This document shows positions 16,930-27,103 of a stretch of DNA of 64,000 nucleotides, one piece after another. Within the stretch, counting starts at the first letter, position 1. Each line of letters opens with the position of its first letter. The position numbers were made by a program, and so were the translations under genes. Source of the stretch: Pseudomonas plecoglossicida NBRC 103162 = DSM 15088 (lineage in GTDB: Bacteria; Pseudomonadota; Gammaproteobacteria; Pseudomonadales; Pseudomonadaceae); NCBI RefSeq assembly GCF_000730665.1, contig NZ_BBIV01000002.1:124001-188000 (forward strand), written 5' to 3'. The notes under the pieces were generated by a model, which was given only the letters and a program-made list of their open reading frames with translations, was not told where the DNA came from and searched no databases.

Positions 16930-18006
16930 ATGCGAGCCTTCTGCACACTTCTCGGCCTTGGCGGTCTGCTGTTGTGCCTCACGGTTCAGGCCTATCCTCA
17001 CTTGGATGGTGCCTACTCCCACGATGCCAATGATCCCTTCACCCGCAAGAACGACTGGATGGCGTCGATACGTGACGATGTGCAACTGAGTGAGTTGGCG
17101 ATGCCGGGCACCCACGACTCGGCAACGTTCGACAAGCACTTGTTCCCCATCGTCGACGACATCGTCGTCACGCAGTCACTCAACTTCGACGAACAGCTCA
17201 ACTATGGCATCAGGGTGCTCGACCTGCGCTTGAGGCGAACCGGCGATGCCCTGGCCCTGCATCACGGCCCGGTCTATCTCGACAAGATGTTTGGCTCGGC
17301 CTTGCGCTCGATCGAACGGTTTCTCCAGGCCAACCCCAGTGAAACAGTGCTGTTCAGGGTCAGGGAGGAACACCAGGCGGACAGCAATGTAACTGCCAGT
17401 CTGGTGGACGTGTTCGACCGCTACATGAAGCAGTTTTCCAGTACCCACCTGAAGGCCCCGCGCAGCAATGTCACGCTGGGTGAGGCACGTGGGAAGTTCG
17501 TGGTGCTATCCAATGTGTCCAACCTGAACCCCTACGGGCTCAGCTATGGCAACTTCGACGTTCAGGATGCCTACGCGCTGACTACCAACTGGGACTTGCA
17601 CGACAAGTACATCAAGGTCATGCACCAGCTGTATCGGGCGGCAGCGGGGGATCCGAACAGGTTCTACGTGAATTATCTGTCAGGAAGTGGGGGGGCTTTT
17701 CCCTACTTCGTCGCCAGTGGGCATGTGTCGCCTGCCACGGATGCACCCAGGCTCTCTACCGGGCTGGTTTCCGTAGATAACGTGGCCTGGTACACGAGCT
17801 TTCCGCGGACGACCTGCGTGCTCGGGCTATGCACCATTTCCTTCGAAGGAACCAACGTTCTGACACGGGATGACCTGAAGGGTCTCAATGCATGGGGAAC
17901 GAGCAAAAGAACCGTAGGCATTATCATGGCGGACTTCCCGGGAGAGTCGCTGATTGCCAACATCATCGCCAACAACCATCACGTTTTGCATGATTTAGGG
18001 AAGTGA
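16930..18006 (+). CDS. Secreted PI-specific phospholipase C X-domain protein
   Basis: This protein of about 358 residues has a signal peptide (MRAFCTLLGLGGLLLCLTVQA) and a bacterial PI-PLC-type barrel. The first catalytic His lies in LAMPGTHDSATF (about residue 62) and the second in DLRLRRTGDALALHHGPVY (about 110-114), as in phosphatidylinositol phosphodiesterases. The Arg after the first His in such enzymes corresponds to the conserved DLR. I chose ATG 16930, which is preceded by TTTGGAGAAC; the open frame begins 19 codons earlier. It would cleave phosphatidylinositol or a related glycosyl lipid outside the cell. The true substrate is unknown, since the bacterium itself has no PI. Encoded alone. 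Confidence 0.82.
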   Translation: MRAFCTLLGLGGLLLCLTVQAYPHLDGAYSHDANDPFTRKNDWMASIRDDVQLSELAMPGTHDSATFDKHLFPIVDDIVVTQSLNFDEQLNYGIRVLDLRLRRTGDALALHHGPVYLDKMFGSALRSIERFLQANPSETVLFRVREEHQADSNVTASLVDVFDRYMKQFSSTHLKAPRSNVTLGEARGKFVVLSNVSNLNPYGLSYGNFDVQDAYALTTNWDLHDKYIKVMHQLYRAAAGDPNRFYVNYLSGSGGAFPYFVASGHVSPATDAPRLSTGLVSVDNVAWYTSFPRTTCVLGLCTISFEGTNVLTRDDLKGLNAWGTSKRTVGIIMADFPGESLIANIIANNHHVLHDLGK

Positions 18007-18118
18007 TTTGTAGGAAGGCTCTGAAAAGCCTTTACCTGCCGCTTTCCCAGCTGACGCCACTTGCAACCTTGCCTATTATACCCGCGCCGCATGTGCGGCT
18101 TGACGAGAAGCACCCTTA

Positions 18119-18214
18119 ATGGACCTTCCCAGTTTTTGGTTCGACATGAACCCACAATCTGGCACTGAGCACGCCGCCGCCAGGGCTACCGAGGGCTTGA
18201 GTCGATGTGACTGA
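18119..18214 (+). CDS. Possible 31-residue leader ORF upstream of the MgtE-like gene
   Basis: A short frame begins at ATG 18119 (MDLPSFWFDMNPQSGTEH) and ends at TGA 18212-18214, 37 bases before the preferred start of the MgtE-like transporter. A GAGAAG lies 11 bases upstream, which is a weak ribosome site. It is followed by GGCGCC-TGCGTC-GGCGCC, a hairpin directly before the transporter's GGAG. Mg transporters in enterobacteria are controlled by leader peptides, which makes this arrangement suggestive. Without conservation data the ORF may be accidental. Confidence 0.25.
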   Translation: MDLPSFWFDMNPQSGTEHAAARATEGLSRCD

Positions 18215-18251
18215 GGTCTGTGGGCGCCTGCGTCGGCGCCTGGAGAACCTC

Positions 18252-19307
18252 ATGCAACACGTTTCCGATTTCCGTGATACCCCACAGGCCCTGCGCCAGG
18301 CCGCCCAGGCCCGGCGCGATGATTTCCTGCACCCGGACGGCTACGGCGAAGGTACGGCTGGCAGTCTGATGACCAGCGAGTACTCGAGCCTCGACGCCGG
18401 CCTGACCGCCAGCCAGGCCATCGACATGCTGCGCCGGGAGGCGGCGGATGCCGAAACCATCTATCAGTCCTACGTGCTCGACGGGCAGCGCAACCTGCTT
18501 GGCACGCTGTCCTTGCGGGAACTCATCCTGGCAGCGCCGGACGAACCCATCGAGCGCATCATGGTGCGCAAGCTCATCTGCGTCTGCATCACTACCCGCC
18601 AGGAAGAGGTGGCGCGCAAGATCCGTGAGCATGACCTGCTGGCCGTGCCGGTACTGGATGAGGCAGGGCGCCTGGTGGGCATTGTCACCTGCGACGAAGC
18701 ATTCGACGTGGTGGTGGAAGAAGCCACCGAGGATTTCCACAAGGGTGCGTCGATCACCAATCATGTCGGCAACCTGCGCGATGCCACGGTCAGTCTGCTG
18801 TACCGCAAGCGCGTGCTGTGGCTGGTGCTGCTGGTGTTCGGCAACCTGTTCTCGGGGGCGGGAATCGCGGCGTTCGAAGAGACTATCGCTGCGCATATCG
18901 TCCTGGTGTTCTTCCTGCCGCTGCTGGTAGACAGCGGTGGCAATGCCGGGGCGCAGTCGGCGACGCTGATGGTGCGCGGCCTGGCGACGGGGGAAGTGGT
19001 GATGCGCGACTGGCTGCGCATGCTGGGGCGTGAGTGCGGGGTCGCGTTGGCACTGGGTGGCACCATGGCGCTGGCAGTGGCATCGCTCGGGGCACTGCGC
19101 GGTGGGCCGGAAATTGCCGTGATCGTCGCCAGCAGCATGCTGGTGATCGTGTTGCTGGGCAGTCTGATCGGCATGAGCCTGCCGTTCATGTTTACCAAGC
19201 TTAAACTGGATCCTGCGACAGCCAGTGGGCCGTTGGTGACCTCGATCGCCGATGCGGCGGGGGTGCTGGTGTACTTCGGGATCGCTTCGTACGTGCTGGA
19301 TATCTGA
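18252..19307 (+). CDS. MgtE-type magnesium transporter lacking the N domain
   Basis: This inner-membrane protein of about 351 residues has a CBS-domain pair (about residues 40-165, from TAGSLMTSEY to VGIVTCDEAFDVV) followed by the five-helix MgtE channel domain (about 200-351). The channel domain contains the family signature FFLPLLVDSGGNAGAQSA and ends ADAAGVLVYFGIASYVL. Full-length MgtE proteins (about 450-480 residues) carry an additional ~130-residue N-terminal Mg-sensing domain, which is absent; only ~30 residues precede the CBS pair. There is no room for that domain after the upstream gene. I chose ATG 18252 because of GGAG seven bases before it. A GTG at 18207 in the same frame is an alternative. 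Mg/Co uptake is the family role. Confidence 0.85.
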   Translation: MQHVSDFRDTPQALRQAAQARRDDFLHPDGYGEGTAGSLMTSEYSSLDAGLTASQAIDMLRREAADAETIYQSYVLDGQRNLLGTLSLRELILAAPDEPIERIMVRKLICVCITTRQEEVARKIREHDLLAVPVLDEAGRLVGIVTCDEAFDVVVEEATEDFHKGASITNHVGNLRDATVSLLYRKRVLWLVLLVFGNLFSGAGIAAFEETIAAHIVLVFFLPLLVDSGGNAGAQSATLMVRGLATGEVVMRDWLRMLGRECGVALALGGTMALAVASLGALRGGPEIAVIVASSMLVIVLLGSLIGMSLPFMFTKLKLDPATASGPLVTSIADAAGVLVYFGIASYVLDI

Positions 19308-19316
19308 GGTGTCCAT

Positions 19317-19435
19317 GGGGCCGCTTTGCAGCCCAATCGCGGGCAAGCCCGCTCCTACAGGTTCAGCGCAAGTCTCATTGCGTGCGCTGGCCTGTAGGAG
19401 CGGGCTTGCCCGCGATTGGGCCGCAAAGCGGCCCC
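19317..19435. repeat. Near-perfect inverted REP pair
   Basis: Arms 19317-19361 and 19391-19435, 45 bases each, are reverse complements with one mismatch. The core variant is CGCGGGCAAGCCCGCTCCTAC. It lies between the convergent MgtE-like gene and rlmI, where it can act as a bidirectional transcript end. Confidence 0.85.
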
Positions 19436-19446
19436 GTGGCCAAGAC

Positions 19447-20643
19447 TCAGCTGTTGGGCAGCAAGCGGCAGGTGATGCTCTTGATGTAGCGGGTCTCGGC
19501 AATCGCCGGGTGCACTGGGTGGTCCGGGCCCTGGCCACCGCGCTCGAGCAGTTGCAGGTTGCGGTCCAGGTGGCGAGCGCTGGTCAGCAGAATGTTGTTC
19601 AGGTCGTCTTCAGGCAGGTGCATCGAGCACGAGGCGCTGACCAGGATGCCGTCCTTGTTCAACATGCGCATGGCCTGCTCGTTGAGGCGACGGTAGGCCG
19701 CTTCACCGTTCTTCAGGTCTTTCTTGCGCTTGATGAAGGCGGGTGGGTCGGCAATGATCACGTCGAAACGTTCTTCGGCCGCTTTCAGCTCGCGCAGGGC
19801 CTCGAACACGTCGCCTTCGATGCAGGTCAGTTTCTCGCTGATACCGTTGAGCGCGGCGTTACGCTCGACGCCGTCCAGGGCGAAGCCCGAGGCGTCGACA
19901 CAGAACACTTCGCTGGCGCCGAATGCGCCGGCCTGCACGCCCCAGCCCCCGATGTAGCTGAACAGGTCGAGCACGCGCTTGCCTTTGACATAGGGCGCCA
20001 GGCGCGCGCGGTTCATGCGGTGGTCGTAGAACCAGCCGGTCTTCTGCCCTTCGCGGACCGGCGCTTCGAACTTCACGCCGTTCTCTTCCAGCGGCACCCA
20101 GTCCGGCACTTCGCCGTAGACGGTTTCGACGTAGCGCTGCAGGCCTTCGGCATCGCGAGCTGCGGAATCGTTCTTGAACAGGATACCGCTTGGCTTGAGT
20201 ACCTGGACCAGGGCGGCGATCACGTCATCCTTGTGCAGCTCCATGGTGGCCGAGGCCAGCTGGACCACGAGGATGTCGAAGAAGCGGTCGACCACCAGGC
20301 CGGGCAGCAGGTCGGAATCGCCGTAGACCAGGCGGTAGCACGGCTTGTCGAACAGGCGCTCGCGCAGCGACAGGGCGACGTTGAGCCGGTGCACCAGCAG
20401 CGACTTGTCCAGCGGCAGCTTGACGTCGCGCGACAGCAGGCGGGCGCAGATCAGGTTGTTCGGGCTCAGCGCCACGACGCCCAGCGGCTTGCCACCGGCC
20501 GTCTCGAGGATCGCCTGCTGGCCGGCCTGGAAGCCTTGCAGCGGGGTCGCGCTGACGTCGACTTCGTTGCTGTAGACCCACAAGTGGCCGGCGCGCAGGC
20601 GGCGGTCGGCATTGGCTTTGAGGCGAAGGCTGGGCAGGGACAT
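19447..20643 (-). CDS. rlmI: 23S rRNA (cytosine-C5)-methyltransferase RlmI
   Basis: This 398-residue enzyme is a class I SAM-dependent rRNA methyltransferase (RlmI/YccW), which makes m5C1962 in 23S rRNA. The N-terminal PUA domain includes RRLRAGHLWVYSNEV. The SAM motif is VLDLFSYIGGWGVQAGAFGA (about 222-241) and the catalytic motif is IIADPPAFIKRKKD (about 286-299). A Cys-containing VSASCSMHL follows near residue 340. The open frame starts 23 codons earlier, but ATG 20643 (MSLPSLRLKA) has CGGAGCGA upstream and matches the usual start. Monocistronic. Confidence 0.92.
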   Translation of the reverse strand: MSLPSLRLKANADRRLRAGHLWVYSNEVDVSATPLQGFQAGQQAILETAGGKPLGVVALSPNNLICARLLSRDVKLPLDKSLLVHRLNVALSLRERLFDKPCYRLVYGDSDLLPGLVVDRFFDILVVQLASATMELHKDDVIAALVQVLKPSGILFKNDSAARDAEGLQRYVETVYGEVPDWVPLEENGVKFEAPVREGQKTGWFYDHRMNRARLAPYVKGKRVLDLFSYIGGWGVQAGAFGASEVFCVDASGFALDGVERNAALNGISEKLTCIEGDVFEALRELKAAEERFDVIIADPPAFIKRKKDLKNGEAAYRRLNEQAMRMLNKDGILVSASCSMHLPEDDLNNILLTSARHLDRNLQLLERGGQGPDHPVHPAIAETRYIKSITCRLLPNS

Positions 20644-20716
20644 GACGTCGCTCCGGGAAAAAAGAGCGGGAGTATAACGGGTTGGCCCCTGGAGTGGGGC
20701 AGGGCTCGACAAAGTG

Positions 20717-20750
20717 CTGGCTTGATCGCCGGCAAGCCGGCTCCCACGGC
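20717..20750. repeat. Single REP element
   Basis: REP copy with core GATCGCCGGCAAGCCGGCTC between divergent rlmI and the HDOD gene. Confidence 0.8.
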
Positions 20751-20793
20751 TTCACCGATGCTAGAATCCCGCGTCCTCAAGGAGTGTGCACGC

Positions 20794-21666
20794 ATGTCCC
20801 AAGAACTCAGCGCCGAACAGATCCAGCAAGCCCTGCAAGGCATCACCATTCCGCCGCAACCGCAGATCATGGTCGACCTGCAGTTCGAGCAGTACATGCC
20901 CGACCCGGACCTGGAAACCATCGCCAGGCTGATTTCCCAGGACCCCGGCCTGTCTGGCGCATTGCTCAAGCTGGTCAATTCGCCGCACTTCGGCCTGGCC
21001 AACAAGATCGGCTCGATCCAGCGGGCGGTCAATTTGCTGGGCAGCCGCTCGATCATCAACCTGATCAACGCCCAGTCGATCAAGGGCGAGATGAGCGACG
21101 AGACCATCGTCACCCTCAACCGCTTCTGGGACACCGCCCAGGATGTGGCCATGACCTGCCTGACCCTGGCCAAGCGCACCGGTATCCAGGCGGCGGACGA
21201 GGCCTACACCCTCGGCCTGTTCCATGATTGCGGCGTGCCGCTGATGCTCAAGCGCTTTCCCGACTACATGCAGGTGCTGGAAGACGCCTACGCCAATGCG
21301 GGCGAGCAGACCCGGGTAGTCGACACCGAAAACCGCGTCTTCAACACCAATCATTCGGTGGTCGGCTACTTCACCGCCAAGTCGTGGCGCTTGCCGGAGC
21401 ACATCAGCGCAGCCATCGCCAACCATCACAACGCACTGGCCGTGTTCCGCGAGGAATCGTCGCGCAACACCCAGAATCAGCTGAAGAACCTGCTGGCGGT
21501 GCTGAAGATGGCCGAGCACATCTGCGCCTCGTATCGCGTGCTGGGCAACCAGAGCGTCGACCGTGAATGGCAAGTGGTCGGCCCGCTGGTACTCGACTAT
21601 ATCGGCTTGTCGGAGTACGACTTCGAGAACCTCAAACAGAACATTCGCGAGCTGGGCGGGCACTGA
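20794..21666 (+). CDS. HDOD-domain protein
   Basis: This 290-residue soluble protein consists mainly of an HDOD domain (about residues 25-225), the catalytically degenerate relative of HD phosphohydrolases found in bacterial signalling. The family pattern is present: IARLISQDPGLSGALLKLVNSP and IGSIQRAVNLLGSRSIINLI in the N-terminal half, then TLGLFHDCGVPLML where the HD motif is kept as His-Asp. ATG 20794 has AAGGAG nine bases upstream. The much longer frame upstream runs antisense through rlmI and is not used. The gene is four bases from mutM and probably co-transcribed. The specific partner or signal is unknown. Confidence 0.88.
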   Translation: MSQELSAEQIQQALQGITIPPQPQIMVDLQFEQYMPDPDLETIARLISQDPGLSGALLKLVNSPHFGLANKIGSIQRAVNLLGSRSIINLINAQSIKGEMSDETIVTLNRFWDTAQDVAMTCLTLAKRTGIQAADEAYTLGLFHDCGVPLMLKRFPDYMQVLEDAYANAGEQTRVVDTENRVFNTNHSVVGYFTAKSWRLPEHISAAIANHHNALAVFREESSRNTQNQLKNLLAVLKMAEHICASYRVLGNQSVDREWQVVGPLVLDYIGLSEYDFENLKQNIRELGGH

Positions 21667-21669
21667 TCC

Positions 21670-22482
21670 ATGCCAGAACTACCCGAAGTCGAAACTACCC
21701 GGCGCGGTATCGCGCCGCACCTGCAAGGCCAGCGCGTCAGCCGCGTGGTGGTGCGTGACCGGCGCCTGCGCTGGCCGATCCCCGAGGACCTGGACGTGCG
21801 CCTGTCCGGGCAGCGCATCGTGAGCGTCGATCGGCGCGCCAAGTACCTGTTGATCAATGCCGAAGTGGGCACGCTGATCAGCCACCTGGGCATGTCGGGC
21901 AACTTGCGGCTGGTCGAGGTGGGGCTGCCGGCGGGCAAGCATGAGCACGTCGACATCGAGCTGGAGTCGGGGCTGATGCTGCGCTACACCGACCCGCGGC
22001 GTTTCGGCGCCATGCTCTGGAGCCTCGATCCGCTCAACCATGAGCTGCTGCTGCGCCTGGGGCCCGAGCCGCTGACCGACCTGTTCGACGGCGAGCGCCT
22101 GTTCCAGCTGTCGCGCGGGCGGTCGATGGCGGTCAAGCCGTTCATCATGGACAACGCGGTGGTGGTGGGGGTGGGCAACATCTATGCGACCGAAGCGTTG
22201 TTTGCGGCGGGTATCGACCCACGGCGGGAGGCGGGTGGCATTTCGCGGGCGCGCTATCTGAAGCTGGCCATCGAGATCAAGCGCGTGCTGGCGGCAGCCA
22301 TCGAGCAGGGTGGCACCACCTTGCGCGATTTCATTGGTGGCGACGGGCAGCCGGGGTACTTCCAGCAGGAGCTGTTCGCCTATGGGCGCGGCGGGATGCC
22401 GTGCAAGCTGTGCGGCACGACCTTGCGCGAGGTGAAGCTGGGGCAGCGGGCCAGCGTGTACTGCCCGCGCTGCCAGCGCTGA
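21670..22482 (+). CDS. mutM: Formamidopyrimidine-DNA glycosylase (Fpg)
   Basis: This 270-residue base-excision repair enzyme removes 8-oxoguanine and ring-opened purines and nicks the abasic site. The catalytic N-terminal Pro2-Glu3 is in [14 protein letters not shown]. Lys and the helix-two-turn-helix region appear around [14 protein letters not shown]. The C-terminal zinc finger is CKLCGTT...CPRCQR (residues about 244-270) with four cysteines. Length and motifs are standard. It starts three bases after the HDOD stop, so the two are likely one transcript. Confidence 0.97.
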   Translation: MPELPEVETTRRGIAPHLQGQRVSRVVVRDRRLRWPIPEDLDVRLSGQRIVSVDRRAKYLLINAEVGTLISHLGMSGNLRLVEVGLPAGKHEHVDIELESGLMLRYTDPRRFGAMLWSLDPLNHELLLRLGPEPLTDLFDGERLFQLSRGRSMAVKPFIMDNAVVVGVGNIYATEALFAAGIDPRREAGGISRARYLKLAIEIKRVLAAAIEQGGTTLRDFIGGDGQPGYFQQELFAYGRGGMPCKLCGTTLREVKLGQRASVYCPRCQR

Positions 22483-22488
22483 ATTCGA

Positions 22489-22566
22489 GGGCCTTATCGC
22501 CGGCAAGCCGGCTCCCACAGGGTTCGGTGTGATCCATGTGGGAGCCGGCGTGCCGGCGATGAAGGC
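22489..22566. repeat. Inverted REP pair
   Basis: REP copies at 22489-22521 and 22535-22566 face each other between the convergent mutM and ferredoxin genes. Confidence 0.85.
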
Positions 22567-22576
22567 GCTGCTGAAA

Positions 22577-23527
<951 letters not shown>

Positions 23528-25126
23528 TCATGCACTGTGTGCCAGGCGGGCGACCAGGGCATCGCTGAGCTTCGCGCTGAGGGCGTAGACCGACAACTGT
23601 GGGTTGGCGCCGATGCTGGTGGGAAACAGGGAACCGTCATGGATCGACAGGTTCTCCAGCTGGTGGTGGCGGCCCAGGCTGTCGCACACCGCCTGGCGCG
23701 GGTCTTCGCCCATGGCGCAGCCGCCCATGACGTGGGCGCTGCCCAATCGTGTGCGAAACAGCGCCAGGTGCAGGGCGTCGATCATGCTTTGCGCCTGGGC
23801 CAGGCTGGTCGCGGCGCGTGCATCGCTGTGCACGGGGGTCACGTGGGTGGCGCCAGCCGCGAACTGGATCTGCGCCATGCTGCGGTAGGCCCGGCGCAGG
23901 CCGTCGCGCAAGTAATCGCTGACCGGGTAATCGAGCACCGGCGAGCCGTCGCCGCGCAACTGCACCGCGCCGCCAGGGCTTTGCGGGTGGAAGCCGTCGC
24001 GCAGCAGTGCCAGCATCACGTGGGTATTAGGCAGCTCGGCCATGCGCTGGGCATTGTCGTGGCCATGCCCACCGAGCAGGGTACTGGCGAGGGCCGGGTG
24101 CAGGGGCGGTACTTCGAGCTTGTAGCCAACTGCGCCATCGACTCCGTCCTGCCACTGGAAGTGGTCGCTGTAGATGGATTGCGGCGCGCCGTAATAAGGG
24201 TCGATACGTTCGTCGAAACGGGCCGCGCTGAAGTTCACCAGGTGCAGGAAGGTGCGCTTGCCCAGACGGTCGTGAGGGTCGGGGGCCTTGGAACGAAGCA
24301 GCAGGGCGGGGCTGTTGATGCCGCCACCGGCAAGGATGTAATGGCGGGCGCGCACCTTGATGCTGTGCCCCGTTGGCTGTATGCCTTGGGCATCGAGGGC
24401 CTGGCAGTGCAGCTGGGCAATGCGTTCGCCGTCATGCTCGAAGCGCTCGGCCCGCGCCAGGTACAGCAGCTCACCTCCCTTCTCGAGCAGTGCGGGAATG
24501 CGCGTCACCAACATCGACTGCTTGGCATTGACCGGGCAGCCCATGCCGCAATAGCCGAGGTTCCAGCAACCCCGCACGTTGCGGGGAATCACTGCCCAGC
24601 GGTAGCCCAGTTGTTCGCAGCCACGGCGCAGCACGTCGTTGTTGGCGTTGGGCGGCATGGCCCAGGGAGTGATCCCCAGCTCCTGTTCCACGCGCTCGAA
24701 CCAGGGGCGCATGGCGGCTTCGCCCATGTCTTTCACACCGTGCACGGTGGCCCAGTGCGCCAGGGTCTGCGCGGGGGTGCGAAAGCTCGAAGTCCAGTTG
24801 ACCAAGGTCGTGCCGCCCACGGCCCGGCCCTGCAGGATCGTGATGGCGCCATCCTTGCTCATCCTGCCGAGGCCCTCCTGGTACAGGTTGGCGTAGGCCT
24901 CGCTTTCAAGCAGCTTGAAGTCGCTGCTGGTCTTCAGCGGGCCTTCCTCGATCAGCAACACCTTGAACCCGGCGGCGCTGAGCAGCTGCGCGCTGGTGGC
25001 ACCGCCAGCGCCGCTGCCGATCACGGCGATGTCGGCCTGCAGGGTGAGGTCTTGCTCGAGCCGAGAACCGTCGTGGGTGATCCAGCCGCGCTCGAGGCCT
25101 TGGCGAAACGGGTCGATGACAGGCAT
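23528..25126 (-). CDS. GMC-family FAD oxidoreductase
   Basis: This 532-residue flavoprotein has the FAD dinucleotide-binding motif ADIAVIGSGAGGATSAQLL (about 31-49) and the GMC pattern GRAVGGTTLVNWTSSFRTP near residues 100-118. Three cysteine positions lie around GCWNLGYCGMGCPVNAKQS (about 185-203). The C-terminal active-site region is SAHVMGGCAMGED followed by NPQLSVYALSAKLSD. It belongs to the membrane-associated alcohol/sugar dehydrogenase branch that pairs with a Tat-exported small subunit; that partner is encoded 21 bases upstream. Together with CalB this suggests oxidation of an alcohol to an aldehyde and then an acid. Exact substrate unknown. No signal peptide of its own, so export would rely on the partner. 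Confidence 0.85.
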   Translation of the reverse strand: MPVIDPFRQGLERGWITHDGSRLEQDLTLQADIAVIGSGAGGATSAQLLSAAGFKVLLIEEGPLKTSSDFKLLESEAYANLYQEGLGRMSKDGAITILQGRAVGGTTLVNWTSSFRTPAQTLAHWATVHGVKDMGEAAMRPWFERVEQELGITPWAMPPNANNDVLRRGCEQLGYRWAVIPRNVRGCWNLGYCGMGCPVNAKQSMLVTRIPALLEKGGELLYLARAERFEHDGERIAQLHCQALDAQGIQPTGHSIKVRARHYILAGGGINSPALLLRSKAPDPHDRLGKRTFLHLVNFSAARFDERIDPYYGAPQSIYSDHFQWQDGVDGAVGYKLEVPPLHPALASTLLGGHGHDNAQRMAELPNTHVMLALLRDGFHPQSPGGAVQLRGDGSPVLDYPVSDYLRDGLRRAYRSMAQIQFAAGATHVTPVHSDARAATSLAQAQSMIDALHLALFRTRLGSAHVMGGCAMGEDPRQAVCDSLGRHHQLENLSIHDGSLFPTSIGANPQLSVYALSAKLSDALVARLAHSA

Positions 25127-25147
25127 TGAAGAGGCTCTTGTCGGGGG

Positions 25148-25633
25148 TCAGATTTTCGGTGGGCCGGGATAGCCACAGGCGGCCCAGGCCTGCGGGCATT
25201 CGTACCAGGCCATCTGCAGCAGTTGCAGCAGCGAGGCATGGCCCATGCGCAGCAGGTTCAGCGAGCTGTCCTGCCAGCGCTGCAGGAACGCCGTCACTTG
25301 CCCGGCATCGGCCTGCTCCCAGGCACCCCAGACCCCCGTCAGCGGGCCCCGGGTCAGGGGCATGCCGAGCACATCGAACAGCTGCCGGGTGAGCTTGAGC
25401 ATTTCCGGGGACAACGCTGCCAGCTTGTGGTCCAGGCTCTGCAGTACCAGCGCGTCGCTGGCCGCCGTGCCGGCGAGGACAACCGGGATCAGGGCCTTTA
25501 GCAGTGGCAGGTCATCGGCGCGTAGCACTTGATAACCACTGGCTGGTGCCTGGGGGCTGCAGCCGACCAGGCTGGCGGTGGCCAGGAAGGCACTGGCGCC
25601 GAGGCCCAAACGCAGCAAGTCGCGGCGGTGCAT
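25148..25633 (-). CDS. Tat-exported small subunit of GMC oxidoreductase (lipoprotein-like)
   Basis: This 161-residue protein begins with a twin-arginine signal, MHRRDLLRLGLGASAFLATA, directly followed by SLVGC, a good lipobox, so it may be a Tat-translocated lipoprotein. The rest is helical and resembles the small subunit (gluconate 2-dehydrogenase subunit 3 type) that escorts folded FAD subunits to the periplasm. It ends 21 bases before the GMC oxidoreductase gene, so the two are co-expressed. Role by analogy: the folded GMC enzyme is carried out through the Tat pore with this subunit. Confidence 0.8.
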   Translation of the reverse strand: MHRRDLLRLGLGASAFLATASLVGCSPQAPASGYQVLRADDLPLLKALIPVVLAGTAASDALVLQSLDHKLAALSPEMLKLTRQLFDVLGMPLTRGPLTGVWGAWEQADAGQVTAFLQRWQDSSLNLLRMGHASLLQLLQMAWYECPQAWAACGYPGPPKI

Positions 25634-25643
25634 GGCCCAGGCC

Positions 25644-27074
25644 TCAGCGAATGAACAGTTTGTAGACCAGGCGCTGCAAGGCCTTGCCGTATGGCGGGTA
25701 GATCAGTCGCGCAGCGTTCAGGCGCTGCTTGGCAAGCACCGCCTTGGCCTTGCTGAAGGTCAGGAAGCCATCGTGACCGTGATAATGGCCCATGCCGGAA
25801 GGGCCGATGCCGCCGAAGGGCAGGTCGTCCTGGGCCACATGCAGCAGGGTGTCGTTGAGGCAGACGCCGCCGGAGTGACTGCGCTGCAACACATGCTGCT
25901 GCTCTGCTCGGTCATAGCCGAAGTAGTACAACGCCAACGGGCGCGGACGCTGGTTGATGTAGGCCAGCGCCTCGTCGAGGCTGTCATAGGGCACCAGCGG
26001 CAGCAGCGGGCCGAAGATCTCGTCTTGCATCACGTGCATGTCGTCGTTCACCTGCTGCAGCAGGTGTGGCGGCAGGCGCCGGCCCTGGCGCGGCTCGTCG
26101 GGGTACAGGTCGACGACCCGCGCCCCCTTGGCGCGGGCGTCATCCAGCAATTGCTGGAGCCGCTGCAACTGCCGCGGGTTGATGATGGCGCTGTAGTCGG
26201 GGTTGTCGGCGATCCGCGGGTAGAAGCGGCGCACGGCGTTGGTGTAGGCGTCGCTGAAGGCTTCCAGGCGCTCGCGGGGTACCAGCACGTAATCGGGGGC
26301 CACGCAGGTCTGGCCGGCGTTGAGCGTCTTGCCGAAGGCGATGCGCTCGGCGGCGGCGTCCAGCGGCACGCTGGCGGAAACGATGGCGGGCGACTTGCCG
26401 CCCAGCTCCAGGGTCACCGGGGTGAGGTTCTGCGCTGCAGCCAGCATGACCTGGCGACCGACGCTGGTGGCGCCGGTGAACAACAGGTGATCGAAAGGTA
26501 GCCTGGCAAATGCCTGGCCCACTTCGACTTCCCCCAGCACCACGCTGACCAGGTCTTGCGGGAATACGCGCTCGAGCAGCGATTTCAGCGCCTGGGCGCT
26601 GGTTGGCGTGGCCTCGCTGAGCTTGAGCATCACCCGGTTGCCGGCGGCCAGGGCGCAGGTCAGTGGGCCGATGGCGAGGAACAATGGGTAGTTCCAGGGG
26701 ACAATGATGCCAACCACCCCTAACGGTTGATACAACACACGTGCACAGGCGGGTTGGAAGGCCATGCCGACGGTTCTTGCCACCGGGCGCATCCAGCGCC
26801 GCAGGTGGCGTTCGGCGTGGCGGATACCTTGTACCGAGGGCAGCAGCTCGGCGAGCAAGGTTTCATCTGCGCTGCGCCCGGAAAAGTCCGCATCGATCGC
26901 CTCGATCAGCCCCTGCTGCCCCTCCAGCAACGCTTCGCGCAAGCTCTTCAGCCACTGCAGCCTTTGCGCCGCCGGTGGCATCGGGTTGCCGCTGAACGCC
27001 GCGCGCTGGGCGGCGAACGTCGCTGCCAGGTCGGTGTCGGAGTACACAGGAGGCAAGGCAATGGGCGAGGTCAC
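25644..27074 (-). CDS. calB: Coniferyl aldehyde dehydrogenase
   Basis: This 476-residue aldehyde dehydrogenase oxidises coniferyl-type or related aldehydes to acids with NAD(P). The catalytic regions are present: IIVPWNYPLFLAIGPL (about 123-138), the Glu in TPVTLELGGKSPAIV (about 220-234), and the nucleophilic Cys in GKTLNAGQTCVAPDYVL (about 256-272). A C-terminal hydrophobic/basic tail (GKALQRLVYKLFIR) resembles the class of membrane-associated ALDHs. It lies ten bases upstream of the Tat subunit and GMC genes in one operon, and is divergent from a TetR gene that probably controls it. Substrate breadth is uncertain. Confidence 0.85.
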   Translation of the reverse strand: MTSPIALPPVYSDTDLAATFAAQRAAFSGNPMPPAAQRLQWLKSLREALLEGQQGLIEAIDADFSGRSADETLLAELLPSVQGIRHAERHLRRWMRPVARTVGMAFQPACARVLYQPLGVVGIIVPWNYPLFLAIGPLTCALAAGNRVMLKLSEATPTSAQALKSLLERVFPQDLVSVVLGEVEVGQAFARLPFDHLLFTGATSVGRQVMLAAAQNLTPVTLELGGKSPAIVSASVPLDAAAERIAFGKTLNAGQTCVAPDYVLVPRERLEAFSDAYTNAVRRFYPRIADNPDYSAIINPRQLQRLQQLLDDARAKGARVVDLYPDEPRQGRRLPPHLLQQVNDDMHVMQDEIFGPLLPLVPYDSLDEALAYINQRPRPLALYYFGYDRAEQQHVLQRSHSGGVCLNDTLLHVAQDDLPFGGIGPSGMGHYHGHDGFLTFSKAKAVLAKQRLNAARLIYPPYGKALQRLVYKLFIR

Positions 27075-27103
27075 GGTGGCATACCCTCTGATTTCAGAAT
27101 CCC

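Noticed and set aside
19252..20793. Long frame leading into the HDOD gene
   Set aside because: It runs antisense through rlmI and a REP pair; the HDOD gene has a good ribosome site at 20779 and its own start at 20794.
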